A stretch of DNA of 64,000 nucleotides from Pseudomonadota bacterium (GTDB lineage Bacteria > Pseudomonadota > Gammaproteobacteria > Burkholderiales > Burkholderiaceae_C), in assembly GCA_963205115.1 (NCBI GenBank), contig CAUJHV010000049.1, positions 1-64,000 on the forward strand. The letters are read 5' to 3'. The translations under genes and the position numbers were made by a program. This document shows positions 15,622 to 25,701 of this stretch, piece by piece. Position 1 is the first letter of the stretch. Each line of letters begins with the position of its first letter. The notes under the pieces are model-generated. The model did not search any database. It was given only the letters and a program-made list of their open reading frames with translations, and had not been told where the DNA came from.

Positions 15622-18267
15622 TCAGGGCCGCAGCATGATCGGCTCGACGCCGACGGTCACCTGGCGGGTGCCGGCAATGCCCGACTCGGTCGCACTGAGC
15701 GTGCGGATGCGGTTGACCGCCCAGCTGCTGGGCAGGTTCACCGTGAGTGATCCCGCCGGCGCCCACAGCACGTAGGCGATTTCACCCGCGCGATCGAGCT
15801 TGACCATGTAGACCTGGTTGTTCTGATAGAAGCCATCGATCACACGCGCGCCGCGCAGCCAGTTGACGGCTTCGCCGTAAGGACCGGTGGCTGCCGTCGG
15901 CGTCACGAAGTCGCCTTGGATGAGCTTGCTGTGGTTGTCGATGCCTTCCCACACGTGGTAGCTGAAGTTGCCAATGCCTTTGGTCGCCATCATCAGCAGG
16001 GCACGTGCATTGGCCGAACGGCTTTCGGCGACCGTCGGGTGGGACGTGGCGCAGTTGGTGATGGCCGGATTGCAGGCGAATGCGCCTTCGGTATTCCACA
16101 GCGGCTTGGCCTGCACGCCGTAGTAGCCCATGACACGGCGCACGTTGTCCATGCTCATACCGATGCCCTCGGGCTGCGCACCGTAGTACCAATGGAAGCC
16201 GATGATGTCCACGTGGTTGCCGCCGCCTGCGCCCAGGAAGTTCTGGAGCCCCCGGATGCCTTCGCCCACGGTCATGCCCGGGCTGATCAGGCGGTTGTTC
16301 GGGTCAGCCGCCAGCAGTTCTTCGCGAGCGATTCGCCCCATGTCGGCGAGTATGGCCATGTTGCCGTTCCAGTGGCCGACGTAGTCCGGCTCGTTCCACA
16401 GCTCCCAGTAGCGGATCTTGCCGACGTAGCGACGGGCCAGCGTGCGCACGTAGTCGCGCCAGTCGTTCATGTCACGCGGCGTACCGGTCGTGCCGTAGCC
16501 GTACAGGCCGGCCACTCCGGGGGTGCTGGAAGCCCATTGCGGGGTCATGCCCAGCGTGTAGATGATCGACGTGCCCGGCGCCTTGGTGAGGATGTGTTTG
16601 ACATACATGTCCATGCGGTAGCCGGCTCCGCTGGCCCAGTTCCAGGCGTTTTGCGAAGGCTCGAGGTCCTTCCAGGTCGTGCCGGTATTCCACAGGCGGA
16701 CGATGCGGGTTCCCAGTCCCGGCCACTGATAGTGCAGACCGAGCTTGTTGATGTGCATGCCGAACAGCGTGTCGGGGATCGGGTTCGTGGTGAACGGCGC
16801 CATCCGGTTGACCACCACTTCCGACAGCGTCACGTCGTCGATCCAGATCTGGCCGGAGGCGTTGCCCAGCGTCACGCGCAATGAGCCGGTTTCGCTGCCC
16901 ATGTGCGTACCTTCGACGTCCACGGTCTGCCAGGCGGAGGTCGCGGTGAAGTTGCGGCTGGCGAACGCGTCCCAGGGATACGCGTCACGGCGCATGAAGA
17001 CCTTGACGGGAACCGCCACGTCCGAGCGCACGCGCATCGTGACCCGGTAAGTCTTGCCCAGGGCGAACGGGTAGTTGTAGGCGAGCTGTACCTCGCCGCC
17101 GTTCTTGTTGATGATCTGGAAGCGCTGCGAGGCGGCGCCGCCGGCCACATAGCCGGCGCGTGTCTCGCGGCCGACGCTGTAGGCCGGGCGGTTGCCGCCC
17201 CAGCTGTTCACCCACCAGCCAGGGGCGGTGCTCGCGTAGGCCTCGTCCATCGAGCTGTTGCGCAGCGCAACCACCTGCGAGGTGTTCACACCCCCGGCCT
17301 GCAGGGTCAGGCCACCGGTCGTGGGGGTCGGATTCGTGGGGGTGGTGGGGGTGGTGGGGGTGGTTGTCGTCGTCGTCGTGTTCTGCACGATCGACATCTC
17401 ATCGACGTAGATGTTCGCGCCCAGGGTGATCGGCACGATGCGCAGCGAACCCATGTCGGCCCATTTCCAGGTGCCGCTCAGTTGCACCTTCGTCCAGCCG
17501 GTGCCCAGCGCCACGGTCTGCTGGGCAAGTGCTTCGTAGTTGGAGGCATCGCGACGCAGCTGAACGTTGACCTGGGCAGCTCTCTCCGCGCGCAGGTACA
17601 GCGTCGCGGTGTAGTTGGCGCCGTTGACGAACTTGTAGGTGTAGACCATGTGCGCTGCGCCACCGACGGGCGCGGCATTCAACTTGAAGCGCTGCGAGCC
17701 TGTGCCTGCGTAGGTCAGCCCTGCACCCGTCGCGCGCGCGGCTTCATAGCTGGGGGCGCTGCGGCCCCAATGGTTGAGCCACCAGCCCGGCGAGAAGCCG
17801 GTGAAGGCGGCTTCGAAATTCGTGCCCACCACGGTGGTAACGGTCGTCGTCGCGGCCAGCGCGCGCATGGCCGAACGGGACATGGACTGCGCGGCGGCAT
17901 CCGTTGGCGTGTCGGCCGCGGAGGCCGCAGCGTGGTTGTTCTCGCTGCTGCCGTCGTCCATGAAGGTCTGCTGCTCGGTGTCGAGCGTCAGCTCATTCTG
18001 CTGATCGGACGCGGCGGTGCTCTCGTTGCCGGATGCCGCTTCGGATGCGGGCGATGGGTTGCCTGGCGTGCCGGCATGCGCCACCAAGGTGGTGGTTTCC
18101 GTGCTGGCCTGCGTCGGTGAGGCGGTAGTTTCCGTGCCTGCCTGCGCTGGAGTGGCGGTGGGCGACGTGGCGGCGCTGGCCGACGACGATTCCTCGTGGC
18201 CGCCGCAGCCGGCCAGCAGGGCCAGGGACAAGTAGGCTGCGGTGCAGAGTCGGGACGTTTGCTTCAT
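15622..18267 (-). CDS. Glycoside hydrolase lipoprotein with two carbohydrate-binding-like modules
   Basis: An 881-residue lipoprotein with lipobox LLAGC after LSLA, then a Ser/Thr/Ala-rich stretch to about residue 130. Two homologous jelly-roll-like modules (about 145-295 and 325-490, each with an SPGWWLNHWG-type opening) are joined by a Thr/Pro linker of TTTTTTTPTTPTTP type. The C-terminal GH-A barrel has predicted catalytic E626 (WELWNEPD) and E727 (LWNTEG). It is a paralogue of the 592-residue glycosidase at 2.9-4.6 kb. It is probably anchored in the outer membrane and acts on surface or secreted glycan. It is monocistronic, with its own terminator, upstream of the eps operon. Substrate and GH family are not certain. 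Confidence 0.83.
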   Translation of the reverse strand: MKQTSRLCTAAYLSLALLAGCGGHEESSSASAATSPTATPAQAGTETTASPTQASTETTTLVAHAGTPGNPSPASEAASGNESTAASDQQNELTLDTEQQTFMDDGSSENNHAAASAADTPTDAAAQSMSRSAMRALAATTTVTTVVGTNFEAAFTGFSPGWWLNHWGRSAPSYEAARATGAGLTYAGTGSQRFKLNAAPVGGAAHMVYTYKFVNGANYTATLYLRAERAAQVNVQLRRDASNYEALAQQTVALGTGWTKVQLSGTWKWADMGSLRIVPITLGANIYVDEMSIVQNTTTTTTTPTTPTTPTNPTPTTGGLTLQAGGVNTSQVVALRNSSMDEAYASTAPGWWVNSWGGNRPAYSVGRETRAGYVAGGAASQRFQIINKNGGEVQLAYNYPFALGKTYRVTMRVRSDVAVPVKVFMRRDAYPWDAFASRNFTATSAWQTVDVEGTHMGSETGSLRVTLGNASGQIWIDDVTLSEVVVNRMAPFTTNPIPDTLFGMHINKLGLHYQWPGLGTRIVRLWNTGTTWKDLEPSQNAWNWASGAGYRMDMYVKHILTKAPGTSIIYTLGMTPQWASSTPGVAGLYGYGTTGTPRDMNDWRDYVRTLARRYVGKIRYWELWNEPDYVGHWNGNMAILADMGRIAREELLAADPNNRLISPGMTVGEGIRGLQNFLGAGGGNHVDIIGFHWYYGAQPEGIGMSMDNVRRVMGYYGVQAKPLWNTEGAFACNPAITNCATSHPTVAESRSANARALLMMATKGIGNFSYHVWEGIDNHSKLIQGDFVTPTAATGPYGEAVNWLRGARVIDGFYQNNQVYMVKLDRAGEIAYVLWAPAGSLTVNLPSSWAVNRIRTLSATESGIAGTRQVTVGVEPIMLRP

Positions 18268-18963
18268 TCGATATCCAGCGTGAGAACAGCAATGGCCTGT
18301 TCGAGGGCTTCAAGGAAGTGGCGGAAGCCGATGGCGTCTCGCCGAGTCCGACAGAGCGTCCCACAGCTGTCGGGCGTGAACAACGACCGAAAAGTTGGGG
18401 ATTGCAACTGATCGTCTGTTGCAGTTATGCAAAACCGGTGTATGTCGGGCGGTAGAGCGTGGTGACGTTCGGACTGCTTGCTGCAGTTCTGTCATGCGTC
18501 CCCGCGCATCACGAACGTGCGTCTGAGTTTATGGTTCGTGAACTCCCGCACGATTTGTAGGGATGGGCCGAAGACCCCCTTTTTTGTCCCCGAAGTCCAG
18601 TCAACCCTCGGACTGAGGGCCCCCGAAGGTTGGGAGTGGTATGTGCGTAACTCAAAAGTTAGTCATCGATCGTGTCCGCGCCGATTTCCGGCGTTTCGGC
18701 CACGATTGCGCCACGCCGCGTCGCGCAGCGGTTACATCTGCTTAACAAGTCGAGGCGGGCTTCGGCGGCAGGCCCGCAAAGTGGGCACGGGACGGCGCAG
18801 CGTCGGTGCCCGATTCGGGCGTCAAGACCCGCAAGTCTCTGTGGGCTTGGCGGCCGGAAGCCACCTTTGCGCCGCGGCGCAAAATGCGGTCACTCGCCCA
18901 CCCACGTCTACTTGCGCCCTTTCGATGAGTACAGGGCTCACCCGAGTCCGCTCCCGCATCATC
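18268..18963. promoter_or_regulatory. 696-nt divergent region with overlapping inverted repeats
   Basis: The gap lies between the lipoprotein gene (leftward) and dgoK (rightward). At 18403-18423 TGCAAC and GTTGCA form an inverted repeat with a 9-nt spacer. The second arm also starts TTGCA-GTTA-TGCAA (18419-18432), so two palindromes overlap about 140 nt upstream of the lipoprotein start. The frame upstream of dgoK is open for 162 codons but has no recognisable protein and no Shine-Dalgarno. I see no RNA gene. Confidence 0.35.
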
Positions 18964-19902
18964 ATGACTGTCCAGAACGCTGTTGCTGCCCGCCTGATCG
19001 CCCTGGACTGGGGCACGTCCAATCTGCGCGCGACCCTGCTGGGCGAGGGCGGCGTGGTGCTGGACGCCCGCGCTGCGGCGGAGGGCGTGATGGCCGTTCG
19101 GGAAGGTCGATTCGAAGATGTCTTGCAGGCACTGGTCGGCGACTGGATCGCCGCGCATGGCTGCAACCTGGTCGCCAGCGGCATGATTGGCAGCCGGCAG
19201 GGCTGGCGAGAGGCGCCTTATCTGGATTGCCCCGCGACGCCGGCCCAGGCCGCGCGGAGCCTGGTGCGCGTGGACCTCGCGCGCGGCACACTAGGCGTGG
19301 CGCTGCACATCGTGCCGGGCCTGCGTGTCTTCGGCGCCGACGGGGAGTTCGATGTGATGCGCGGCGAAGAAACCCAGATCTGGGGCGCGGATCTCGCCCC
19401 CGGACAGACCTGCATCCTGCCCGGCACGCACGCCAAGTGGGTTCAGGTCGGAGAGGGCGGGCGCATCGAGAGCTTCCTCACCTTCATGACGGGCGAACTC
19501 TATGCGGTGCTGACCCAGCACAGCATCCTGGGTCGGCTGATGCAATTCGGCAGCAGCAGCCCGGCGGACTTCGAGCGCGGTGTGCGGCTGGGGCTGGCCG
19601 AGTACCGGCAGGCCACGCACATCCTGTTCGCGGTTCGAACCGCCGGCCTGACGGACCGCGTGCCGCCCCAGGGCCTGCCGGACTACCTGTCGGGCCTGCT
19701 GCTGGGTATCGAGATCGGCAGCGTGCTGTCGACAGCGCGTGGCGCCATGGGCACCGTGACGCTGCTGGGTGACGCCGCTCTGGTAGCGCGTTATGTCACG
19801 GCGCTGGGACTGGCTGGCATCGACGCGCAGGCCGCGCCGGCGGATGCCACCACACGCGGCCAATGGCGCATCGCCGCAGCGGCCGGCTTGACCGATCGAT
19901 GA
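18964..19902 (+). CDS. dgoK: 2-dehydro-3-deoxygalactonokinase
   Basis: A 312-residue cytosolic kinase of the DeLey-Doudoroff galactonate pathway that phosphorylates 2-keto-3-deoxygalactonate at O6. Evidence is the N-terminal ASKHA-fold phosphate loop LIALDWGTSNLRA, the LVASGMIGSRQGWRE block, the CILPGTHAKWV ATP-binding region with FLTFMTGELYAVL, and a C-terminal VTLLGDAALVARY, all in the DgoK order and at the usual length. Start ATG 18964 is chosen by homology; no good Shine-Dalgarno is visible, and an in-frame ATG lies 39 nt upstream. The stop overlaps the dgoA start as ATGA, so the two are translationally coupled. Confidence 0.9.
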   Translation: MTVQNAVAARLIALDWGTSNLRATLLGEGGVVLDARAAAEGVMAVREGRFEDVLQALVGDWIAAHGCNLVASGMIGSRQGWREAPYLDCPATPAQAARSLVRVDLARGTLGVALHIVPGLRVFGADGEFDVMRGEETQIWGADLAPGQTCILPGTHAKWVQVGEGGRIESFLTFMTGELYAVLTQHSILGRLMQFGSSSPADFERGVRLGLAEYRQATHILFAVRTAGLTDRVPPQGLPDYLSGLLLGIEIGSVLSTARGAMGTVTLLGDAALVARYVTALGLAGIDAQAAPADATTRGQWRIAAAAGLTDR

Positions 19903-20531
19903 ACGACGAAAGGCTCCGCCACATGCTTCCCCCGCTCGAAGGTGTCATCGCAATCCTGCGCGGCGTCTCGCCCGACGAGGTGCTCGAAGTCGCCACCGAA
20001 CTGAAGGCCGGCGGCATCCGCATCATTGAAGTGCCCTTGAACTCACCACAGCCCTTCGACAGCATCGCGCGGCTGGTCGGCCGCTACGGCGACGAGCTGC
20101 TCATCGGTGCGGGTACTGTGCTGACGCCGGAAGACGCCGACCGCGTCGCCGATGCCGGCGCCCGCCTGGTGCTGGCGCCGAATCTGGATGTTGAGGTCGT
20201 GCGCAGGAGCCGCGCGCGCGGCCTGTTGACCATGCCGGGCGTGGCCACGCCCAGCGAGGGCTTCCAGGCCCTGGCCGCGGGCGCGAATGCCCTGAAGCTC
20301 TTCCCGGCCGAGATGCTGGGCCCGCCCGTGCTCAAGGCCTGGCGGGCGGTATTCCCGAAGACCACGCCGCTGTTCAGCGTGGGCGGCATCGGCGTGCACA
20401 ACCTGCAGGCCTTCCGCGCGGCGGGTGCCACGGGCGTCGGAACGGGCTCGTCCTTGTATGCGCCGGGCACGCCGTTGGCGGCGCTGCAGCCGCGCGCGCG
20501 CGAACTCGTGGAACGCTGGACCCAGGGCTGA
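19899..20531 (+). CDS. dgoA: 2-dehydro-3-deoxy-6-phosphogalactonate aldolase
   Basis: A 210-residue class I aldolase of the KDPG/KDPGal family that splits the DgoK product into pyruvate and glyceraldehyde 3-phosphate. Visible are GVIAILRGVSPDEV, IIEVPLNSPQPFDSI (the NSP motif separates KDPGal from KDPG aldolases), LIGAGTVLT, and ALKLFPAEMLGPPVLKA with the Schiff-base Lys in the KLFPAE motif. A GGIGVHNLQAF block near the C-terminus binds phosphate. The start ATG 19899 overlaps the dgoK stop. No galactonate dehydratase, dehydrogenase or regulator is adjacent, so the upstream steps must be encoded elsewhere. Confidence 0.92.
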   Translation: MNDERLRHMLPPLEGVIAILRGVSPDEVLEVATELKAGGIRIIEVPLNSPQPFDSIARLVGRYGDELLIGAGTVLTPEDADRVADAGARLVLAPNLDVEVVRRSRARGLLTMPGVATPSEGFQALAAGANALKLFPAEMLGPPVLKAWRAVFPKTTPLFSVGGIGVHNLQAFRAAGATGVGTGSSLYAPGTPLAALQPRARELVERWTQG

Positions 20532-20566
20532 TACCGCCCCGACGGGCGCGCGCCGCTTCGGGCTCG

Positions 20567-20584
20567 CCGGCCCGCGAGGGCCGG
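20567..20584 (+). terminator. GC-rich hairpin after dgoA
   Basis: CCGGCCC-GCGA-GGGCCGG is a perfect 7-bp stem with a GCGA (GNRA-type) tetraloop, 36 nt after the dgoA stop. No T-tract follows, so termination may be Rho-dependent or the hairpin may protect the mRNA 3' end. The rest of the gap to ureG holds nothing I recognise. Confidence 0.4.
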
Positions 20585-20812
20585 GTGTGCGGCCGCATTT
20601 CCAGTGCCTGTGCGGCCGTCAACGCCCTTGCGCCTGGGGATAGCCCAGCCCCTCCCGTTTGTCGACACCTCATCCGTTGGCGGTGACACAGCCCGAGTCG
20701 TCACCGAAGGCAGGGGATGCGGTTGCGCGGCCGGACGAAGCCACCACCCAGCGCGCGGCTGATCAATCTCGGGTGGAGTCCCATGTCCGGGCTCAGCCAG
20801 TGGTTTGTGCGG

Positions 20813-21487
20813 TCAAGCTGTGGCGGTGGGGGTGAGCAGTCCGCGTTGTTCGATGAAGCGCACCACCTCGTCCAGGCCCTGCCGCGTGCGCAGGTTGCTC
20901 ATCACGAAGGGCCGGTTGCCGCGCATGCGCCGTGTGTCCGCTTCCATCACCGACAGATCGGCGCCAACGTAGGGCGCCAGGTCGATCTTGTTGATCACGA
21001 ACAAGTCGCTCTTGGTGATGCCCGGGCCGCCCTTGCGCGGAATCTTCTCGCCCGCGGCGACGTCGATCACGTAGAGCGTGAGATCGCTGAGTTCCGGGCT
21101 GAAGGTGGCAGCCAGGTTGTCGCCGCCGCTTTCGATGAAGACGATGTCGGCATCGGGATAGCGCTCGAGCATGCGGTCGACGGCCTCGAGGTTGATGCTG
21201 GCGTCCTCGCGGATGGCGGTGTGCGGGCAGCCGCCGGTTTCCACACCCATGATGCGATCGGGCTCGAGTGCACCAGCCACGGTGAGCAGCCGCTGGTCTT
21301 CCTTCGTGTAGATGTCGTTGGTGACGACGACGAGATCCCAGCGGTCGCGCATGGTCTTGCACAGCATCTCGACCAGCGTGGTCTTGCCGGAACCCACCGG
21401 CCCACCGACGCCCACGCGCAGCGGGGGCAGGCGCTTGGTACGCCGCGCGATGGTGTGCAGAGGGGATGTGTGGACAGTGGCATTCAT
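20813..21487 (-). CDS. ureG: Urease accessory GTPase UreG
   Basis: A 224-residue GTPase that works with UreD, UreE and UreF to deliver nickel to apo-urease. It has P-loop [15 protein letters not shown], the TNDIYTKED block, the nickel-binding CPH motif in [12 protein letters not shown], the [15 protein letters not shown] switch region and the NKIDLAPYV specificity motif. The start is ATG 21485-21487; a TTG 12 nt upstream is also in frame but unneeded. It is the last gene of the leftward urease operon, 46 nt after ureF. Confidence 0.95.
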   Translation of the reverse strand: MNATVHTSPLHTIARRTKRLPPLRVGVGGPVGSGKTTLVEMLCKTMRDRWDLVVVTNDIYTKEDQRLLTVAGALEPDRIMGVETGGCPHTAIREDASINLEAVDRMLERYPDADIVFIESGGDNLAATFSPELSDLTLYVIDVAAGEKIPRKGGPGITKSDLFVINKIDLAPYVGADLSVMEADTRRMRGNRPFVMSNLRTRQGLDEVVRFIEQRGLLTPTATA

Positions 21488-21533
21488 GGTCGGTTTCAAG
21501 CAGAAGTTGTGCCGGCGCGTCGGCGCGCCTGGC

Positions 21534-22220
21534 TCAGGAGCGGAACAGGCGCGAGTACTGCTGCTCGTGGCGTGCCGACAGGATGGCCATCATCGGCGTG
21601 AAGGCCTGGCGTTGCTCGTCGTGTAGGGCCAGCGCATCCTGTGTGGCCGCCGGAATCGCGTCGACCAGCCTGGCCAGCACCCGCTGCGCGCCGGCCTGGC
21701 CCAGCGGCACGGCCTTGATCGCGGCCTGCGCCATGTTCTCTGCCCAGCCGAAGGCAAAGGCCAATCCCGCTTCCTCGCGCGTGGCGCCGGCCAGGCTGGC
21801 GGCCAGCGCATAGGCAACCGGCCAGGTGGGCGCCGGCGGCAGGGCGCCCAGCTCGGCCACACGCGGGTCGCCGGACTGCGCACCCTGACGCAGCCACTCC
21901 GTCAATGAGCGGCCCATCTGCTCGGCCTGCAGGCGGAATTCCGCGCTCTCGCGGGTGCCCAGCACCCAGTCGTTGATGGCGCGGGCACCGGCCAGGTCGT
22001 CGCATTGCCAGGCGTCGAAGGCGCGTGCCAATGCCGGCAGGTCGGCGCGCGCCAGGCTCAGGCGCAGCTGATCGGCCAGCCATTCGGCCGCCTGCGCCTC
22101 GTTGCCCACCTGCCCGGACTCGACGGCGGCCTCCAGGCCTTCGGAGTAGCTGAAGCCACCCACCGGCAAGGCGGGCGACGCCAGCCACATCAGGCGCAGC
22201 AGGACGGACGGCGCGGTCAC
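21534..22220 (-). CDS. ureF: Urease accessory protein UreF
   Basis: A 228-residue all-helical accessory protein that bridges UreD and UreG in the nickel-insertion complex and acts as a GTPase-activating or gating partner. The family signature [21 protein letters not shown] is near the N-terminus, with [17 protein letters not shown] and a C-terminal [25 protein letters not shown] ending as expected. The GTG start at 22218-22220 gives the usual length. It is 15 nt after ureE. Confidence 0.93.
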   Translation of the reverse strand: MTAPSVLLRLMWLASPALPVGGFSYSEGLEAAVESGQVGNEAQAAEWLADQLRLSLARADLPALARAFDAWQCDDLAGARAINDWVLGTRESAEFRLQAEQMGRSLTEWLRQGAQSGDPRVAELGALPPAPTWPVAYALAASLAGATREEAGLAFAFGWAENMAQAAIKAVPLGQAGAQRVLARLVDAIPAATQDALALHDEQRQAFTPMMAILSARHEQQYSRLFRS

Positions 22221-22235
22221 GGGCGCGGCCGCGGC

Positions 22236-22910
22236 TCAGTGGTCGTGGCCGTGATGGTGTTCATGGCCATGGTCATGGTGATGGCCGTGATCGTGATCGT
22301 GGCCATGATCGTGGCCATGGCTGCAGCCGGGGCCGTGCACGTGCACAGGCTCGGCGTGGCCTTGCGTGGGTGCCGGCGCGGGGTCGTCGTGCGCATGCCC
22401 GTGACCGTGATCGTGCGCGTGATCGTGCGCATGCCCGTGATGCCCGTGGCCGCCGGTGGGCTGGTAAGCCCCGCCCTCGGGTTCGAAAGGCAGGCGCTCC
22501 TCGGTGACGATCAGGTGCATGCGATCCAGCATCTGCGCCAGCACGGGATCCGGCTCGATCTTCAGGTGATCCGGCTGGAGCTCGATGGGCACGTGGCGGT
22601 TGCCCAGGTGGTAGGCCGCGCGCGTCAGGTCGAAGGGCGTGCCGTGGTGCGGGCAATGGCGGATCACCATCACCGCCTGCGGTGCGGCCTGGATGCGGAT
22701 CAGGCTGCCGTCCTCGGCCACCAGCACATCGCCGCCACGCACGACGCTGCCCCGCGGCAGGAAGACGCCGATCTGCCGGCCTGTGCTGTCGGTGGCTTCG
22801 AAACGGCTGCGCTGGCGGATGTCCCAGTCCAGTTCGACGCTGGAGGCGCGCTTGAGCAGGACATTGGCCAGGCCCTTGCCGGCGGATACAAGTTTGGAGG
22901 CGGTCAGCAT
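22236..22910 (-). CDS. ureE: Urease nickel metallochaperone UreE with a long His-rich tail
   Basis: A 224-residue nickel carrier. The N-terminal peptide-binding domain and the C-terminal metal-binding domain (HCPHHGTPFDLTRAAYHLGNRH) are normal. The last ~75 residues are an unusually long tail with about 30 His in HG/HD/HA repeats plus a Cys. Tails of this kind bind several nickel ions and serve as a store in Klebsiella-type UreE. ATG 22908-22910 is chosen because homology starts at MLTASKL; the 21 extra upstream codons have none. A 128-nt gap separates it from ureC, the largest gap in the operon. Confidence 0.93.
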   Translation of the reverse strand: MLTASKLVSAGKGLANVLLKRASSVELDWDIRQRSRFEATDSTGRQIGVFLPRGSVVRGGDVLVAEDGSLIRIQAAPQAVMVIRHCPHHGTPFDLTRAAYHLGNRHVPIELQPDHLKIEPDPVLAQMLDRMHLIVTEERLPFEPEGGAYQPTGGHGHHGHAHDHAHDHGHGHAHDDPAPAPTQGHAEPVHVHGPGCSHGHDHGHDHDHGHHHDHGHEHHHGHDH

Positions 22911-23038
22911 GGTCGGTTCCCGGTGGCTCGAGGGAGCCCGGCGGACCGAAACCATCGCCGCCGAGCCATTCAATCCATGCAGTATGCGACAGGCGTGCGG
23001 GCCAACAGCGATGGCGCGCGCTCGTGCACGCCCGTGCC

Positions 23039-24766
<1,728 letters not shown>

Positions 24767-24767
24767 G

Positions 24768-25073
24768 TCAGATGTTCCCTTGCACGAGGCCGCGGAAGCC
24801 CCAGACTTCGCGCGCGCCGGCGTAGTCGACGAGTTCCACCGTGCGTTGCTGTCCGGGCTCGAAACGCACGGCCGTGCCCGAGGGGATGTTCAGACGCATG
24901 CCGCGCGCGGCGGCGCGGTCGAAGCGCAGGGCAGCGTTGGTTTCGGCGAAGTGGTAGTGCGAGCCGACCTGGATCGGCCGGTCGCCGGTGTTCTCCACCA
25001 CCTGGGTCAGCGTGCGGCGGCCCGTGTTCAGCGGGTGCGCGCCGTCGTCGACCAGCAGTTCTCCGGGCACCAT
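24768..25073 (-). CDS. ureB: Urease beta subunit
   Basis: A 101-residue structural subunit of the (UreABC)3 enzyme, full length, opening with [11 protein letters not shown] and containing the family blocks [40 protein letters not shown] and [10 protein letters not shown]. Start ATG 25071-25073 lies 1 nt after the stop of the small gene at 25075, so it is likely translated by coupling. Confidence 0.96.
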   Translation of the reverse strand: MVPGELLVDDGAHPLNTGRRTLTQVVENTGDRPIQVGSHYHFAETNAALRFDRAAARGMRLNIPSGTAVRFEPGQQRTVELVDYAGAREVWGFRGLVQGNI

Positions 25074-25074
25074 C

Positions 25075-25248
25075 TCAGCGCCTCCCGCGCCACCACATCA
25101 CCCCGCCCACCAGCAGCAACAGCAGGCCGAAGCCCACGGCGTCCGTGGCGTGCCAGTGGGAACCGGGCATGCCGTGGCCCTCGTGCGCGTGCGCAGAAGG
25201 AACGAAGGCGCCGACGAGCAGCAGGATCCGGTTCAGGCTTGTGGTCAT
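25075..25248 (-). CDS. Small His-containing membrane protein in the urease operon (unknown function)
   Basis: A 57-residue predicted protein: signal-like hydrophobic segment ([14 protein letters not shown]), a short His-rich stretch ([14 protein letters not shown]), then one membrane span [14 protein letters not shown] and a basic WRGRR end. ATG 25246-25248 has GGAG 9 nt upstream; an ATG at 25281 would add 11 residues and overlap the ureA stop. It sits between ureA and ureB with gaps of 29 and 1 nt, so it is cotranscribed. The His cluster in a periplasm-facing loop suggests nickel or other metal contact, but this is inference. I do not recognise a named family. Confidence 0.72.
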   Translation of the reverse strand: MTTSLNRILLLVGAFVPSAHAHEGHGMPGSHWHATDAVGFGLLLLLVGGVMWWRGRR

Positions 25249-25277
25249 GTAGGGGCTCCAGTGTGATTTCGGGGCAT

Positions 25278-25580
25278 TCATGCAATGGGTTGGTGCACGG
25301 TCACCAGCTTGGTGCCATCCGGGAAGGTGGCCTCGATCTGGATTTCCGGAATCATCTCGGGCACGCCCTCCATGACGTCCGCGCGCGTGAGCACGGTCTT
25401 GCCGTCGCTCATCAGCTGCGCCACGGTCTTGCCGTCGCGTGCACCTTCCAGGAGCGCGGCGCTGATCAGGGCGATGGCCTCGGGCACGTTGAGCTTCAGG
25501 CCGCGGGCCTTGCGGCGCTCGGCCAGCAAGCCGGCCGTGAAGAGCAGCAGCTTGTCCTTCTCGCGGGGGGTCAGTTCCAT
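25278..25580 (-). CDS. ureA: Urease gamma subunit
   Basis: A 100-residue structural subunit with the invariant [20 protein letters not shown] start, [27 protein letters not shown] and EVQ-type [20 protein letters not shown] end. It is the first gene of the leftward operon. ureD, which most often precedes ureA, is not here; the neighbour upstream is the divergent urtA. A TGGCAT-N5-CTGCA element on this strand at 25593-25608 resembles a sigma-54 site but would start the transcript within a few bases of the ATG. Confidence 0.96.
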   Translation of the reverse strand: MELTPREKDKLLLFTAGLLAERRKARGLKLNVPEAIALISAALLEGARDGKTVAQLMSDGKTVLTRADVMEGVPEMIPEIQIEATFPDGTKLVTVHQPIA

Positions 25581-25642
25581 GGCGGTCTCGAATGCAGGAT
25601 TGATGCCATCGTAGTGCGGCCGCTCCCACGTGCGCAGGGGGT

Positions 25643-25657
25643 TGGCACGGAGTGTGC
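25643..25657 (+). promoter_or_regulatory. Sigma-54 (RpoN) promoter of the urea transporter operon
   Basis: TGGCACG-GAGT-GTGC matches the -24/-12 consensus TGGCACG-N4-TTGC with the exact 10-nt GG-to-GC spacing and only one mismatch in the -12 block. It predicts transcription from about 25669, giving a leader of about 33 nt with AGGAGA before the urtA ATG. Urea transport genes are commonly controlled by nitrogen limitation through NtrC and sigma-54, so the placement makes sense. Confidence 0.75.
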
Positions 25658-25701
25658 GTATGAGTTCGTCGGGACTGTGCTCATCACCCCTAGGAGAAAA
25701 C

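Noticed and set aside
18448..18460. GGCGGTAGAGC as an ops element for the RfaH-like protein
   Set aside because: Matches only about 8 of 11 positions of the E. coli element and lies upstream of dgoK, not of a polysaccharide operon.
25593..25608. Reverse-strand TGGCAT-N5-CTGCA as a sigma-54 promoter for ureA
   Set aside because: Spacing is right, but the transcript would begin about 2 nt before the ATG and exclude any ribosome binding site; kept only as a remark.
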